The notes: a model not told the origin generated them from the letters alone. A stretch of DNA of 64,000 nt from Aculops lycopersici (GCA_015350385.1 WNKI01000002.1:4768636-4832635), one strand, 5' to 3'; numbered from the stretch's first letter, positions 23,305-32,472 are shown. Made by a program: numbers and translations.

Positions 23305-24744
23305 TTAAAGCTGAATAAGAGGCTCGTCATCAATTAGATCATTGTTATTAGTTGTTTGCATATTCACCGTTACAGTAATGAAAAAATCCTTTCCCCTATC
23401 CAAATGTAATACCAATATATCATCTAATGTACTGGTTGTCTCCGTGATAGCCTCTGATTCGTCCACGCTAACAAACACTCTAAACTCCACGTCTATACAA
23501 TCGCCAGGTAATATTAAAGCAGTGAATGGACTGATTTGTAACCATGATTTACAATAAGTTGGATTGTTGAGTTTCTTGACGAATTCAAAATAAACCGGCA
23601 CCTGGCCCGTGTTGCGAACTCTCATTGTATCCACTGAGGGTTCTGTGAAAGTAACATTGTTAAATATAAACTCTAATTTGTCTAAAGTAACTTGAGGCAA
23701 AGCTTCATTTTCCGCTCTATCCAAACTTTTCATAACCTTTTCATAAATTTTCCTAAACCTTAGCTCGTCCACAACCTTCACCGTGGACGAGAACAAGCAA
23801 CTAACGGGCTTGTGATCACTGAGTTTCAACGAAGGATGACTCCGGTATAAGATAGGTTGAGCTAGATCGCCACGATACAGGATTCTATCACACCACGCAG
23901 GTGGTCGATTCTTTTCACTTGTATCCCAATCGTCCGTGCCTGGATTGTACTTATACGTTGGCTTGTGCGATATGGGCGGCTCCTTGAAGCCAACAAAAAC
24001 TCGATGAGCCCTAATCTGTCTCTTGAGCTGATCGTAGGGTAGTAAAGCCTCGTAGGCCCTCTTATCTATCAGGGCCTTGATTTCATCCGTACTCAAATCG
24101 TCTATCCTGTAGTTCAGATCGCCCAACCAGTAAATTTGTTCATGGTCCTTGATATATTTGGGAGGCTGAAATTGATTAAACACAATTCTTGAGCAAATTT
24201 CATGATAATCCTGATTTCTACGTTGATACTCTTCCAAATGTGCTGCTAAATGACTATTTATAAAACAAATTGATGTATTATGCAGATCTAATCTTATTGC
24301 AACACCACCCTTATTTCCCATCTTTCTCATTATACCAGTTCCAACAGTTTCAGCGGCAACATTTGTAACAAATGGTTGGAGTTCACGTTTAACAAAAACA
24401 ATCAACATCATTCCAACCAAACGTATAAGTTTAACTTTAACATACTTTGCATTTGAATGTAAAGAATCTTGACATATTTTAAGCCACTCGTGTTCGCGAA
24501 TTGTATCATTGAATAGGAAGGCCTCTTTGCTTAAATCTAATTCTTGAAAGCCGATTGCATAGAGATCCGGTGGGGAGGGATCACAGTTGAGCCATTTACC
24601 GACATCGGTTGCAAATGGGGCCTGGCCATTTACATTCCAGGTGCCAACAAATATTCGCACCTTCTTGGTGTCCGTATATTCGGCCTCATGTAAATTCATG
24701 TGAGCAACAATTGCGCTCTCCCGGGGCTCAGCTGGCGAGCTCAT
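23305..24744 (-). CDS. Inositol polyphosphate 5-phosphatase, OCRL/INPP5B type, without RhoGAP domain
   Basis: Removes the 5-phosphate from PI(4,5)P2 and related lipids on endosomal and Golgi membranes. In order: GTWNVNG at residues 34-40; GNKGGVAIRL; the NSHLAAHLEE loop; WLGDLNYRIDDL near 204; NRPPAWCDRILY near 285; SDHKPVS near 308, which is the full catalytic signature set. An ASH domain then runs from about 335 to 460 and ends DILVLHLDRGKDFFITVTV, very close to OCRL. OCRL and INPP5B continue into a RhoGAP-like domain, but here the frame stops after 22 more residues (stop at 23305). The divergence point coincides with a possible weak donor (AACG|GTGAAT), so a spliced downstream exon is possible, although I see no RhoGAP sequence in the next 2.5 kb. 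The tail contains DLIDDE, reminiscent of OCRL's LIDLE clathrin box. PH and 5' exons, if any, are not visible. Confidence 0.92.
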   Translation of the reverse strand: MSSPAEPRESAIVAHMNLHEAEYTDTKKVRIFVGTWNVNGQAPFATDVGKWLNCDPSPPDLYAIGFQELDLSKEAFLFNDTIREHEWLKICQDSLHSNAKYVKVKLIRLVGMMLIVFVKRELQPFVTNVAAETVGTGIMRKMGNKGGVAIRLDLHNTSICFINSHLAAHLEEYQRRNQDYHEICSRIVFNQFQPPKYIKDHEQIYWLGDLNYRIDDLSTDEIKALIDKRAYEALLPYDQLKRQIRAHRVFVGFKEPPISHKPTYKYNPGTDDWDTSEKNRPPAWCDRILYRGDLAQPILYRSHPSLKLSDHKPVSCLFSSTVKVVDELRFRKIYEKVMKSLDRAENEALPQVTLDKLEFIFNNVTFTEPSVDTMRVRNTGQVPVYFEFVKKLNNPTYCKSWLQISPFTALILPGDCIDVEFRVFVSVDESEAITETTSTLDDILVLHLDRGKDFFITVTVNMQTTNNNDLIDDEPLIQL

Positions 24745-25540
24745 GATGTTCTGATTGGTCTAATATTGACGCCTTGATGGCCAGAGATACCCCACTCCCT
24801 TCATTAATTAAGAGAGGAAAGCTATAATAAATAGGTTCAGTTTCTTGCTTTCTGCTGACAATAATTAACTTGGATAGATTGGCGACGAATGCAATGATCG
24901 TGTGTGTTTATTTGCTGTCCTGTCCATGCGATAGACACAGTGCCACCCGTTTGACGAGCCATACCAGCTATAAATTTGCGCGCTAATTTTTACAATGTTG
25001 TGCATAGGTTGTGCTATTTGCAATACAGAAGAATGGACAAATTTTATTTATTTGTGCGCATCACTGCAAGCGGCCTCTTGTGAAGAGAAGTCGTCTCTAC
25101 ATGTGTGAAGCTATGCAAAATTCCATAAAATAATGCGCCACAAGCAAAAGTTTACTCGACTAACGGAGAGTAATATAATAGGTAATTTACAGACATTACC
25201 GAGGCGATAGGTATCGGATGGATAAGTCAAATCAAGATAAAATTGATTGATCAAAAGGAGTGGTACAGGCTGGAACTTACACTGCGTACGTAGAATAAGA
25301 AAGTAGAGTAAGTTATCAACTTCGTGGCATCTTGTTAGGAGCTAATGTGTGGAGGCGACCAAAACAACAGTGAGCAAACAGGTGTCGTCGAGCTAGCCAA
25401 ACATTATTGCGTAAGTTGCGGCCCATGTCTTTTCAAATTTAATTCTCTACTCCATGACACCAAAGTTGATCGGGATATATAGACACTTGTAGAGAACAGA
25501 TCTAAATTGTTATACAGGGAATAAACTCAAAGTGAGAAAA
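24745..25540. other. Divergent intergenic region, probable bidirectional promoter
   Basis: 796 bases separate the divergent starts of the 5-phosphatase (minus) and DHRS4-like (plus) genes. A TATACAG acceptor at 25511-25517 just before the DHRS4-like ATG suggests a 5' UTR intron. No ORF of note is present. Confidence 0.45.
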
Positions 25541-26425
25541 ATGTTCTACTCTAGCCTACGAATTGGTTTGTCGCAAGCATCAAGACAACTAACTAATAGA
25601 GTGAAACTAGATGCTACATCATTATTAGTGAGATATCAAAGTACACAAGCAAAAAAGCTAGCAGATCGAGTTGCAATTGTGACTGGATCAACCGAGGGAA
25701 TCGGATTCAGCATTGCCAAGCGACTTGCTGAGGATGGAGCTAAGGTGGTGGTTTGTAGTCGTAAAAAGGACAAAGTTGACAAGGCCATTGAGGAGCTTAA
25801 AACTTTGTATCCTAATCAGATCGCTGGAACAGTCTGTCATGTTGGAAACGAGGAGGACCGTGAAAAGTTGATTAAATTGACATTGGACCAATTCGGTGGC
25901 ATTGATATTCTAGTGTCAAATGTGGCTGTTAATCCATATTTTGGACCGATAATGGATATGCAACAATCGCAATGGGACAAAATCTTTGATGTTAATGTGA
26001 AAACACCATTCCTACTTACCCAGCAAGTTGTTCCTCACATGATGAAGAACAAGAAACCAGGTGACAAGGGATCTATTGTTTACATTTCCTCGATTGCAGC
26101 TTACACTGGAACCGCCGGCATAGGCGCCTACTCAGTGAGCAAGACCGCCTTATTGGGTCTATGCAAAAGTATGTCTCTTGAGCTTGGCGTTGATAAAATC
26201 CGTGTAAACTTGGTTGCTCCGGGTGTTATCAAGACAAAGTTTAGTGAGCTCCTTTGGAATGCCGATGACAGTGCTAGTGAGTACTTCAAGTCCATGACAC
26301 ACTTGAAAAGACTTGGTGACGCTGAGGAGCTCGGGGGTATAGTTAGTTTCCTAGTGGGACCAGATGCATCCTACATAACAGGTGAAAACATCGTCGTAGC
26401 TGGAGGATATCATTGTGCTCTTTAG
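25541..26425 (+). CDS. DHRS4-like short-chain dehydrogenase/reductase
   Basis: NADP(H)-dependent carbonyl/retinal reductase family, classical SDR fold, 294 residues. Cofactor motif TGSTEGIG is at 48-55, with VVCSRKKDKV after beta-2 typical of NADP preference. SNVAVNP is the NNAG-equivalent, written as in DHRS4. The catalytic Ser is in YISSIAAY, and the YxxxK motif Y197-SVS-K201 is present. VAPGVIKTKFSELLW follows, with a C-terminal ASYITGENIVVAGGY. The N-terminus (MFYSSLRIGLSQASRQL to VRYQS) is basic, Ser-rich and acid-free over its first 23 residues, like a mitochondrial presequence. The C-terminus is HCAL rather than a clear peroxisomal SRL/SKL. The start is the ATG at 25541; the reading frame just upstream has no better ATG. 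It is the head gene of a same-strand pair with the ELMOD gene. Confidence 0.92.
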   Translation: MFYSSLRIGLSQASRQLTNRVKLDATSLLVRYQSTQAKKLADRVAIVTGSTEGIGFSIAKRLAEDGAKVVVCSRKKDKVDKAIEELKTLYPNQIAGTVCHVGNEEDREKLIKLTLDQFGGIDILVSNVAVNPYFGPIMDMQQSQWDKIFDVNVKTPFLLTQQVVPHMMKNKKPGDKGSIVYISSIAAYTGTAGIGAYSVSKTALLGLCKSMSLELGVDKIRVNLVAPGVIKTKFSELLWNADDSASEYFKSMTHLKRLGDAEELGGIVSFLVGPDASYITGENIVVAGGYHCAL

Positions 26426-26509
26426 AGGATCGGGGATTCACATGTCGAGTTCAATCAGACCTTTCAGTTAACTCTATTAATATCGAAACTTCAATCTATG
26501 AGAAATTAA

Positions 26510-26515
26510 AATAAA
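26510..26515 (+). promoter_or_regulatory. Poly(A) signal of the DHRS4-like gene
   Basis: AATAAA lies 84 bases after the TAG stop at 26423-26425. Confidence 0.75.
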
Positions 26516-26884
26516 GATTCCTTTGGACTCTTTTAGAGGCTTGATTTCGATTAATCATAGAGTATCCTTGATAACTGCGTAAGCAAATAGTACAAAGTTA
26601 TTGGCAGACGCGTACATTGTAACTGTGAGCTTGGTCCTAGGATCAAACTATCTTTGTTCCTCATGATTAAAATCCATAGTACAAACTTTCCTTTAATGAG
26701 CAGGTGAATGTCAATGGGTTTGCTAAATCGATAGGTCTAGTTAGCACGCATCAAGTTCGAAACTCAGGTGCGCCGCAGCGGGCAGCAAAGGCAATGCGAC
26801 AAAAAAAGAAGTTGTGTCAGCTGCTCTGGCGATGAAGCTTGAAGAAAAACATGATAATTCAACGATAACCTTATTCTAGTCATC
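26516..26884. other. Spacer between DHRS4-like and ELMOD genes
   Basis: About 370 bases with no ORF. It must contain the ELMOD promoter and a short 5' UTR (TTATTCTAGTCATC just before the ATG). Confidence 0.5.
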
Positions 26885-28021
26885 ATGATTAAATCAATCA
26901 AAATCCAGATTGAATTCCTATTACTACTCCTCATCGATCTCATATTTAGATTTCAGAAATTTTGCCTTTACCTTAAGACAGGCAAACATGAAATCGAGAG
27001 AATCTGTGAGGAGAAGACTGATATTTATGATAAAACTTTTAAAATAGACAGATGGCTTGAGAGGAGTAAGTGTCCGAAAATTAGAGAATTCCGACTTCGG
27101 CATTTAGGATTAAACAAGGATGTTTCTCGGAAAGATGGTTATTTAACGAGAGCAGTAGAAAAAATCTCAGCGGAATATTGTGAAAATGTCGAATCATCAC
27201 AAATATCATCTATTAGGAAAACTAGTGGGTTGACAACTTTGAAATCATCACTTCAGATTACCACCTCACTGCTTATAACAACAATTGTCAAGTCAAAGCA
27301 CATCAAGAATAAGAGACTCCAGAAACAAGAGGACTTCTATGATGCAATTTACAGGATCGTCTGCTATCGAGCAACAATCCAGATTGCCGAAAGACTAGCC
27401 GATATTAAATATGATCCAGAAGTTGATTCTCATACAAATAAACTCATGAGCTTGTGGAACAACTTATTGAAGGCGGACAAGCTTCACGATTCCGGAGATG
27501 AGGGTAAAGTTTTTCCGCTCCATCTTGCTGAGGAAGTATATGATCCGAAAGACATAGTCTCCAGTAGATGGGGCCACATTGGATTCCAAGGCGAAGACCC
27601 AGGCACCGACTTTAGAGGGATGGGCATGCTCGGCTTGATTCAATTGGAATATCTATCGAGAAGACCCAAAAGTTTAGCTCGTGACTTGTTAAAAAGAAGT
27701 CTCAATGAGGCTCATAGTTACCCCTTTGCCATTGTTGGTATCAACATCACTTATAATGTCCTGAAACTATTTAAAGATGGATCAATGAAGCACTTGTATT
27801 ACGATGACGGTGAAACGCTTTTCAGGAACAAACGTCGAAACTTGAATTTACTTGAAACTTTCCATTGCATCTATGCTGAGCTTTTCCTAAGATTCGACTG
27901 CCTCTGGCACGAATCTAAGCCTGAAAATATATTTGCATTTAGAGAATTGATGGAAAAGTTTGTGACAATAGTTAAGATGGATCTAGAGAACCGAAATTTC
28001 TCTTTCAAGTTTACTTATTAG
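26885..28021 (+). CDS. ELMO-domain protein, ELMOD1/2-like Arf/Arl GAP
   Basis: 378 residues; ELMOD1-3 are GTPase-activating proteins for Arl2 and Arf family GTPases. The N-terminus has a hydrophobic segment (EFLLLLLIDLIF) followed by FQKFCLYLKTGKHEIERIC, matching the FRFWMKWLLRQMTGKCELQRI region of human ELMOD2 in position and spacing. This supports the ATG at 26885. The ELMO domain spans about residues 190-365, with the signature RWGHIGFQGEDPGTDFRGMG. The Arg in DFRG (about residue 244) is the family's proposed catalytic arginine. It is followed by LGLIQLEYLSRRP, YPFAIVGINITYNVL, and FDCLWHESKPENIFAFREL near the end. It is longer than human ELMOD2 (293 aa), mainly through an insert between the N-terminal helix and the domain. 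Single exon. Confidence 0.92.
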   Translation: MIKSIKIQIEFLLLLLIDLIFRFQKFCLYLKTGKHEIERICEEKTDIYDKTFKIDRWLERSKCPKIREFRLRHLGLNKDVSRKDGYLTRAVEKISAEYCENVESSQISSIRKTSGLTTLKSSLQITTSLLITTIVKSKHIKNKRLQKQEDFYDAIYRIVCYRATIQIAERLADIKYDPEVDSHTNKLMSLWNNLLKADKLHDSGDEGKVFPLHLAEEVYDPKDIVSSRWGHIGFQGEDPGTDFRGMGMLGLIQLEYLSRRPKSLARDLLKRSLNEAHSYPFAIVGINITYNVLKLFKDGSMKHLYYDDGETLFRNKRRNLNLLETFHCIYAELFLRFDCLWHESKPENIFAFRELMEKFVTIVKMDLENRNFSFKFTY

Positions 28022-28054
28022 GAAAATAGTTATAGCAATCGATACATTACCAGA

Positions 28055-28060
28055 AATAAA
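28055..28060 (+). promoter_or_regulatory. Poly(A) signal of the ELMOD gene
   Basis: AATAAA lies 33 bases after the stop at 28021. Confidence 0.75.
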
Positions 28061-28447
28061 CTTGTGATTTATTATTGATATTAAACTCGCTCGCCTCTTA
28101 CTAAATGGCAGCTTCTCAAATATGGGAGTTTAGTAAGTTAACAAAAGTTAACATAATATTTGGTAGTCTTATTTGAAAGATTCTATCTAATAAGGCATAA
28201 AATATCTTTTCGGTCAACAAGGGGTTTCTCTTTATCTCTCAATTCCCAACAACTGTTGAAACAAACATGTTGATTCGTCCTCTTGAAATTGGTCATTTAA
28301 AGAAAAACCCGAAAATCCCTATGTCGCAAGAACAATGCATCACCCCGCCCGAGTCGGGATGCATCAAATTACATAAACTACTACTTCTTCTTTGTCTTTT
28401 GGAAACGAATAGGAGGGTATGAGCTAGTTGTGTTGCCGCAATTCTGT

Positions 28448-28453
28448 TTTATT
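28448..28453 (-). promoter_or_regulatory. Poly(A) signal of the METTL27-like gene
   Basis: TTTATT on the plus strand (AATAAA on the minus strand) lies 27 bases beyond the stop at 28481. The ELMOD and METTL27-like genes converge here, with about 390 bases between their poly(A) signals. Confidence 0.7.
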
Positions 28454-28480
28454 ATTTTCGAAAAACTGAAACAGACTTGT

Positions 28481-29161
28481 CTAAGGGCCTGTAATGTCAA
28501 ATGCCATCACGTAACCCTCGCTGTACTCAATGTAGGGCACTGAAACAGGGAATCCCTCGTGTGCCTTCCACTTACCCTCGTCGCGAAGAGCATCGATGAG
28601 CTTGTAAAATCCTCGGTCAGCATACTGCTTGTCCTTGTCCTCGTAATAATTTGGATCGCAACAAATGAAGGCCACATGTCCGCCCTTCTTGGTGACTCGG
28701 CAAACTTCGCGTAGGGCAACGATTGGCAGGTGGCCAGGCGCAAAGACACCGGCCATTAGAACACAATCGAACTCTTGGTCCGCAAATGGAAGCTTTGAGT
28801 TTGGCTCAAACATAAATTGGGTGTAGGACTTGTAGTTGCCTTCCTCCTTTGCCCTGGCCAACATATTCTCGGCCCCATCAATGGCGTGCAAGTTGGTGTA
28901 GCCTCGCTTGGCGAGTTCACGGCCAATTCCGCCGGTTCCAGCGCAAACATCGAGAATCTTGGCATCCTTAGGTACGTTTAGCTTCTCAAAGTGTGGCATT
29001 AATCTTGTTGGTCCAAGATAATCGACAGCTTGCATGTCTTGCTCGTACTTTTGTGCCCAATTGTTGTACATTTTGTTGCAAGCACCACGGTCCTCGGAGG
29101 AGATGACATCCTCGAGCAGCTTGTGGGCATCCTTGTCGCCGCAGCCATTGTTGTCAGCCAT
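28481..29161 (-). CDS. METTL27-like SAM-dependent methyltransferase
   Basis: 226 residues, a class I (seven-strand) methyltransferase fold. N-terminal helices (YNNWAQKYEQDM) precede motif I ILDVCAGTGGIG at 69-80, the acidic motif II end (LHAIDGAENMLARA), motif III region FDCVLMAGVF and a motif IV/post-strand VTKKGGHVAFICCD. The order, spacing and YDxWAxxYExDM-type start match METTL27 (WBSCR27), whose substrate is not well established. It is complete, from an ATG at 29159-29161 to TAG. Convergent with the ELMOD gene. Confidence 0.9.
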   Translation of the reverse strand: MADNNGCGDKDAHKLLEDVISSEDRGACNKMYNNWAQKYEQDMQAVDYLGPTRLMPHFEKLNVPKDAKILDVCAGTGGIGRELAKRGYTNLHAIDGAENMLARAKEEGNYKSYTQFMFEPNSKLPFADQEFDCVLMAGVFAPGHLPIVALREVCRVTKKGGHVAFICCDPNYYEDKDKQYADRGFYKLIDALRDEGKWKAHEGFPVSVPYIEYSEGYVMAFDITGP

Positions 29162-29573
29162 GTTGATTGTTGATTCTTGCTTGAAGTTATACCACTTGTT
29201 GATTTCCTGTAAAGTTTGAGAATCTCTCTATGTGCGTCTAGACCAAATGATTACAGGTGGAAAAAACTAAATGTCTAGAATTTCTCTCTCTCCTCTAACG
29301 AGTGTCTTGGCAAGTTGAAGGGAGTAAGATAGAGGGGAAGAAACAGACAGACTGAGCAACGAAGAGTTTCTTATCAAGTTTTGTTATCTCTCCCACTCTC
29401 TGCAGACTCAGGTGTGCGTGCGATGCTAATGTGGCTGTTACAGAAATCCTTCTGGAATTTCTCTCAAATGAATAATGAAGTTTGGTTATGGCCGCGCAAC
29501 CTGTGGCTGTGGCAAATGATTCCTTTCCCCCTCTCGCTTCTCCCCAAACCCCTTTGCTCTCCTCAAACTTAAC

Positions 29574-29636
29574 NNNNNNNNNNNNNNNNNNNNNNNNNNN
29601 NNNNNNNNNNNNNNNNNNNNNNNNNNNNNNNNNNNN
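29574..29636. other. Assembly gap (63 N)
   Basis: Run of 63 unknown bases. The sequence just before it is CT-rich. Confidence 1.
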
Positions 29637-29727
29637 CGTGCTAAAATCACTGCGATTCAGTCACATGAATGTGATTCGTCATTCATTTCCCACAACGGAA
29701 TCATCACAATGTCTAAGGTTCTTTCTT

Positions 29728-29915
29728 GAATCTTCATTAGGACGGTTTAATGTAGAAGGAGGGCGGAATAAATATTCCTCTCCAGATGGAAATCGAGATA
29801 GCAGAAAAAAGAATAATTAGAGTTCATATGGAGCCGCAAGGTAACTTTTATAGTTTCGTCTGATAATCTTACTCAAAAAAAAATACATAACAATTAACAA
29901 TGGGTATTTCCGGTG
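29728..29915. repeat. Dispersed direct repeat, copy 1
   Basis: Shares an ordered series of matches with 31649-31815: GAATCTTCAT, GATGGAAATC, AGATAG, GTAACT, ATAATC, ACTCAA, then the near-identical block ATACATAACAATTAAC and GGTATTTCCGGTG. Copies are diverged but colinear. They bracket the small secreted-protein gene. Confidence 0.8.
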
Positions 29916-30180
29916 GAGATGAAGCAAGAAAATGGGACCGATGTTGCGAGTCGGATGCATCACCACGGCCTGTGTAAAAAATCTTAACATAGGATGCATC
30001 GATTCATATCAACTGACAGAATTAGATCTCCCGCTAGAATTCCCCTTCGAAATGTGATGTCATTATTGGTTTAGTTTCTCACTCCTCACAGGATACTCCT
30101 GTAATGTTAGAATTGATTGGAGTAATGATTGATTGAGTTTTACTCGGCGAGATCGTCTAGATAGATGATCATCATTGATC

Positions 30181-30186
30181 TTTATT
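30181..30186 (-). promoter_or_regulatory. Possible poly(A) signal of the secreted protein gene
   Basis: TTTATT on the plus strand, 150 bases beyond the stop codon at 30337. Confidence 0.45.
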
Positions 30187-30336
30187 CGACTGCGTCAGAA
30201 ACAAGACTGATGCCCTGCTGAATCCTCAAGACCCACGTTGGTTTCTTTATATCGCGCGCAGGATTCCAAAGAGCGATCGTTCGTTGCATTCCGTCAACAA
30301 ATGATGAGAGAGACAAGTGTCTCTAGTGTATCATTT

Positions 30337-30858
30337 TCATGCGACAAGTCCATGCTCGGCAGCTACACGATCGATCTCGGCAACTACATTGGCGTTAGCG
30401 CTCGATAGATACTTTTCCTCATCAGACAGGGCAACCCCGAGTTTTATGGAGAAGTCCATGGCTGAGTAGGGGTTGTATTGGAAGCCACTACTTTTGATAC
30501 TTTCGATTATTTGGTCCGCATCCTTTTGTGCTTTTCGGTAAGCGATCGCTTGAAGCCTGACGATTAACAATTCGCCATTGCCTTGGAACTTGGCGAAGGA
30601 CTTTTCATCGGAGATGATACTTTTGGCAATAGTTAACGCCTTAATAACTGGAGTGTACCTGGCCATATCCAGTTGAGTTAGTAGGCCATGATCAATACCT
30701 TCAGCTTTTTGAGATTTAGACAGTGAAACCTTTAGCAAAATATTCATTGTATCGATCTCTCTCTCGCATGCTCCAATTAGCTGATCGCGTTCCATAGTGC
30801 AGCTAATCAGCGAAGCGGTGCAAGCTACCACTAGAGCTAAGACGACGATGAATCTCAT
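30337..30858 (-). CDS. Small secreted protein of unknown family (173 aa)
   Basis: I do not recognise this protein. It starts with a clear signal peptide (MRFIVVLALVVACTASLIS, cleavage near residue 19-20). The mature chain of about 150 residues is mostly helix-forming with a high Lys/Glu/Asp/Ala/Ser content: CTMERDQLIGACEREIDTM, then LLTQLDMARYTPVIKALTIA, IVRLQAIAYRKAQKDADQII and a C-terminal VVAEIDRVAAEHG. Only two cysteines occur, both near the mature N-terminus, 11 apart, enough for one local disulfide. No glycosylation sequon is evident. Length, signal peptide and composition resemble abundant secreted or gut proteins of small arthropods, but no family can be named. It is flanked on both sides by copies of a dispersed repeat. 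Confidence 0.8.
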   Translation of the reverse strand: MRFIVVLALVVACTASLISCTMERDQLIGACEREIDTMNILLKVSLSKSQKAEGIDHGLLTQLDMARYTPVIKALTIAKSIISDEKSFAKFQGNGELLIVRLQAIAYRKAQKDADQIIESIKSSGFQYNPYSAMDFSIKLGVALSDEEKYLSSANANVVAEIDRVAAEHGLVA

Positions 30859-31096
30859 GGTGTTTTGGTGTTGGGAGCCTCTGGTTTAGATAGTTTTGAT
30901 AGTTAACCTGAATTTCGTTCGTTAGTCCTGGTATTTATTGATGGCAAATGGAACAGATAGATGAATGAAATGCCTTCGTGAAAACCGCAAGTTTGTTGAA
31001 AACAACGAAGGTAGGAATGAAAGTTGCAACCGGTTCAAATTCTATTGATATATAGTTATATTTAGATCGTCGCGCTTGTCAACAAGCTTGACTAAA

Positions 31097-31208
31097 GACG
31101 CAGGTGTTTGCGTCTACCGTGTGATTCAAAATCAGATGCAAATTTTGAATCACACGGTAGACAGAGGCGCCAGTGACGGCCGTTATGCGTCAGAGGTGTA
31201 CCGTGTGA
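31097..31208. repeat. Hairpin cluster with a perfect 21-bp inverted repeat
   Basis: Arms 31112-31132 and 31142-31162 are exact reverse complements (GTCTACCGTGTGATTCAAAAT) around a 9-base loop. A GACGC/GCGTC inverted pair overlaps its left edge, and a third copy of TACCGTGTGA lies at 31199-31208. It sits upstream of the secreted-protein gene. It could be a miniature inverted-repeat element, a transcribed hairpin or a regulatory site. Confidence 0.9.
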
Positions 31209-31464
31209 GAAAAATAGACTCTCATGAAAAGGGGAAAGGGGAGAAAAAATAGTCTTCTTTTAGCTCGGCATCTCGCTCGCCGGACAAAGCTCTTCGTTTT
31301 GTATCCGTGTTAGTGTTAGATGCTAGACCTACCGATATGTTAGCTTCTCAAAGGTAACATTTCGGAGGTAGGGTAGCACGCGAGACTCGCGGCTTGGCCT
31401 GTTGCTCGTTCGGGTAGCTATAGCCCACAACCACCGCCCCAGCTGCTCTCAGCTGCAAGAGGCG

Positions 31465-31659
31465 CTAAAATCCATAAAAGCTATTCTTTCTCGCGGGCAG
31501 TAGATACCAAATGGGCAGCGCACTTCCGGGGAAATCACTGTCAGTAACTTTCTCGCCGACGCAAGTTTGCTCGCTCGCGTTGCAGAGCCAACCATCACCT
31601 TTTTCTGCGCGAATCATTACTGTGATTTGAAACCTTCTCTTCGTCACTGGAATCTTCAT
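31465..31659 (-). CDS. Possible small ORF within repeat copy 2 (64 codons)
   Basis: Begins MKIPVTKRRFQITVMI and contains CNASEQTCVGEKVTD; no signal peptide. Its first codons lie in the dispersed repeat. The equivalent start in copy 1 (about 29740, minus strand) also reads MKI and a related IVMI, but soon meets a stop. Either a small gene with a broken relative, or chance. No function can be suggested. Confidence 0.2.
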   Translation of the reverse strand: MKIPVTKRRFQITVMIRAEKGDGWLCNASEQTCVGEKVTDSDFPGSALPIWYLLPARKNSFYGF

Positions 31660-31815
31660 CAGAAAGGTTCAAATATTCAATTAGACAGATATAAATATCA
31701 CGGATGGAAATCTAGATAGAAAAAAGAAGTAGACCGTAAAGTAACTCTTTTAATATTTGGCTAATAATCGTACTCAATAACAATACATAACAATTAACGA
31801 TTGGTATTTCCGGTG
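31649..31815. repeat. Dispersed direct repeat, copy 2
   Basis: Colinear with 29728-29915. The most conserved block is ATACATAACAATTAACGATT followed by GGTATTTCCGGTG, ending at 31815. Confidence 0.8.
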
Positions 31816-32472
31816 TGTATAACTTATTCGCAAAACTTGGATATATCTATGTATGTTAAAACTTACTCCTGCTGTCTTGCGGCGGAAATCTCGCAACAGG
31901 TTGCAAAATGTACAGCGTGTTCTTCTCCTCCTATAAATGGCGAGCTAATCTACAAACGAAACGAGGTAACGGAGGCGAGACCAAATAAAGGTCCTCTCCC
32001 ATTTTGACTATACACATGAGATAGCTAGCTGTTAATGTTTTTCTGAAGTTTGTTTCTGTGACCTATCACTTGAAATCAAGACAAGAGCCACACGGCACAA
32101 GAGTGCGCTCGTCTCACTTCCGGTCGAGGTTGTCAATATTCTCCAAGGTTTAGGAGAATGGTGGTGATATCGGTGTGGTGTTAATGATAATAATAATATT
32201 AATTGATGAAAATAATAACGAAAATAATGTAGATTTTGTCCTAAAGAGTTGTAAAGCACAAGTGTTTGTTGCCGTCAACGGGTTGCTTTGGTTGTTTGTC
32301 AAGTTGAGTTATAGTGAGATCCTAATAAAAAGAAACAACATGATTTGATTGATTTTCTAGCCAACTAGGAGGATATAATATTACTAAATATGTATGCAAT
32401 CATTTGAGTTTCTGGTAAACCTCGACGTTTTCTATCTCTCCTCTTCCTCCTCGTGAGCCATAAAGCTTCTTC
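31816..32472. other. Intergenic DNA 3' of HSF-type gene A
   Basis: No coding exon. An ACTTCCGG (ETS-type) site lies at 32116-32123. AT-rich DNA near 32170-32460 is probably the 3' UTR of the minus-strand HSF-type gene. Confidence 0.45.

Larger units (their letters stand above)
29162..30180. other. Intergenic stretch containing an assembly gap
   Basis: CT-rich DNA up to the gap at 29574-29636, then AT-richer DNA with one copy of a dispersed repeat (29728-29915). GATGCATC-type palindromes recur at about 28355-28367, 29953-29960 and 29992-29999. No gene is seen. Confidence 0.5.
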
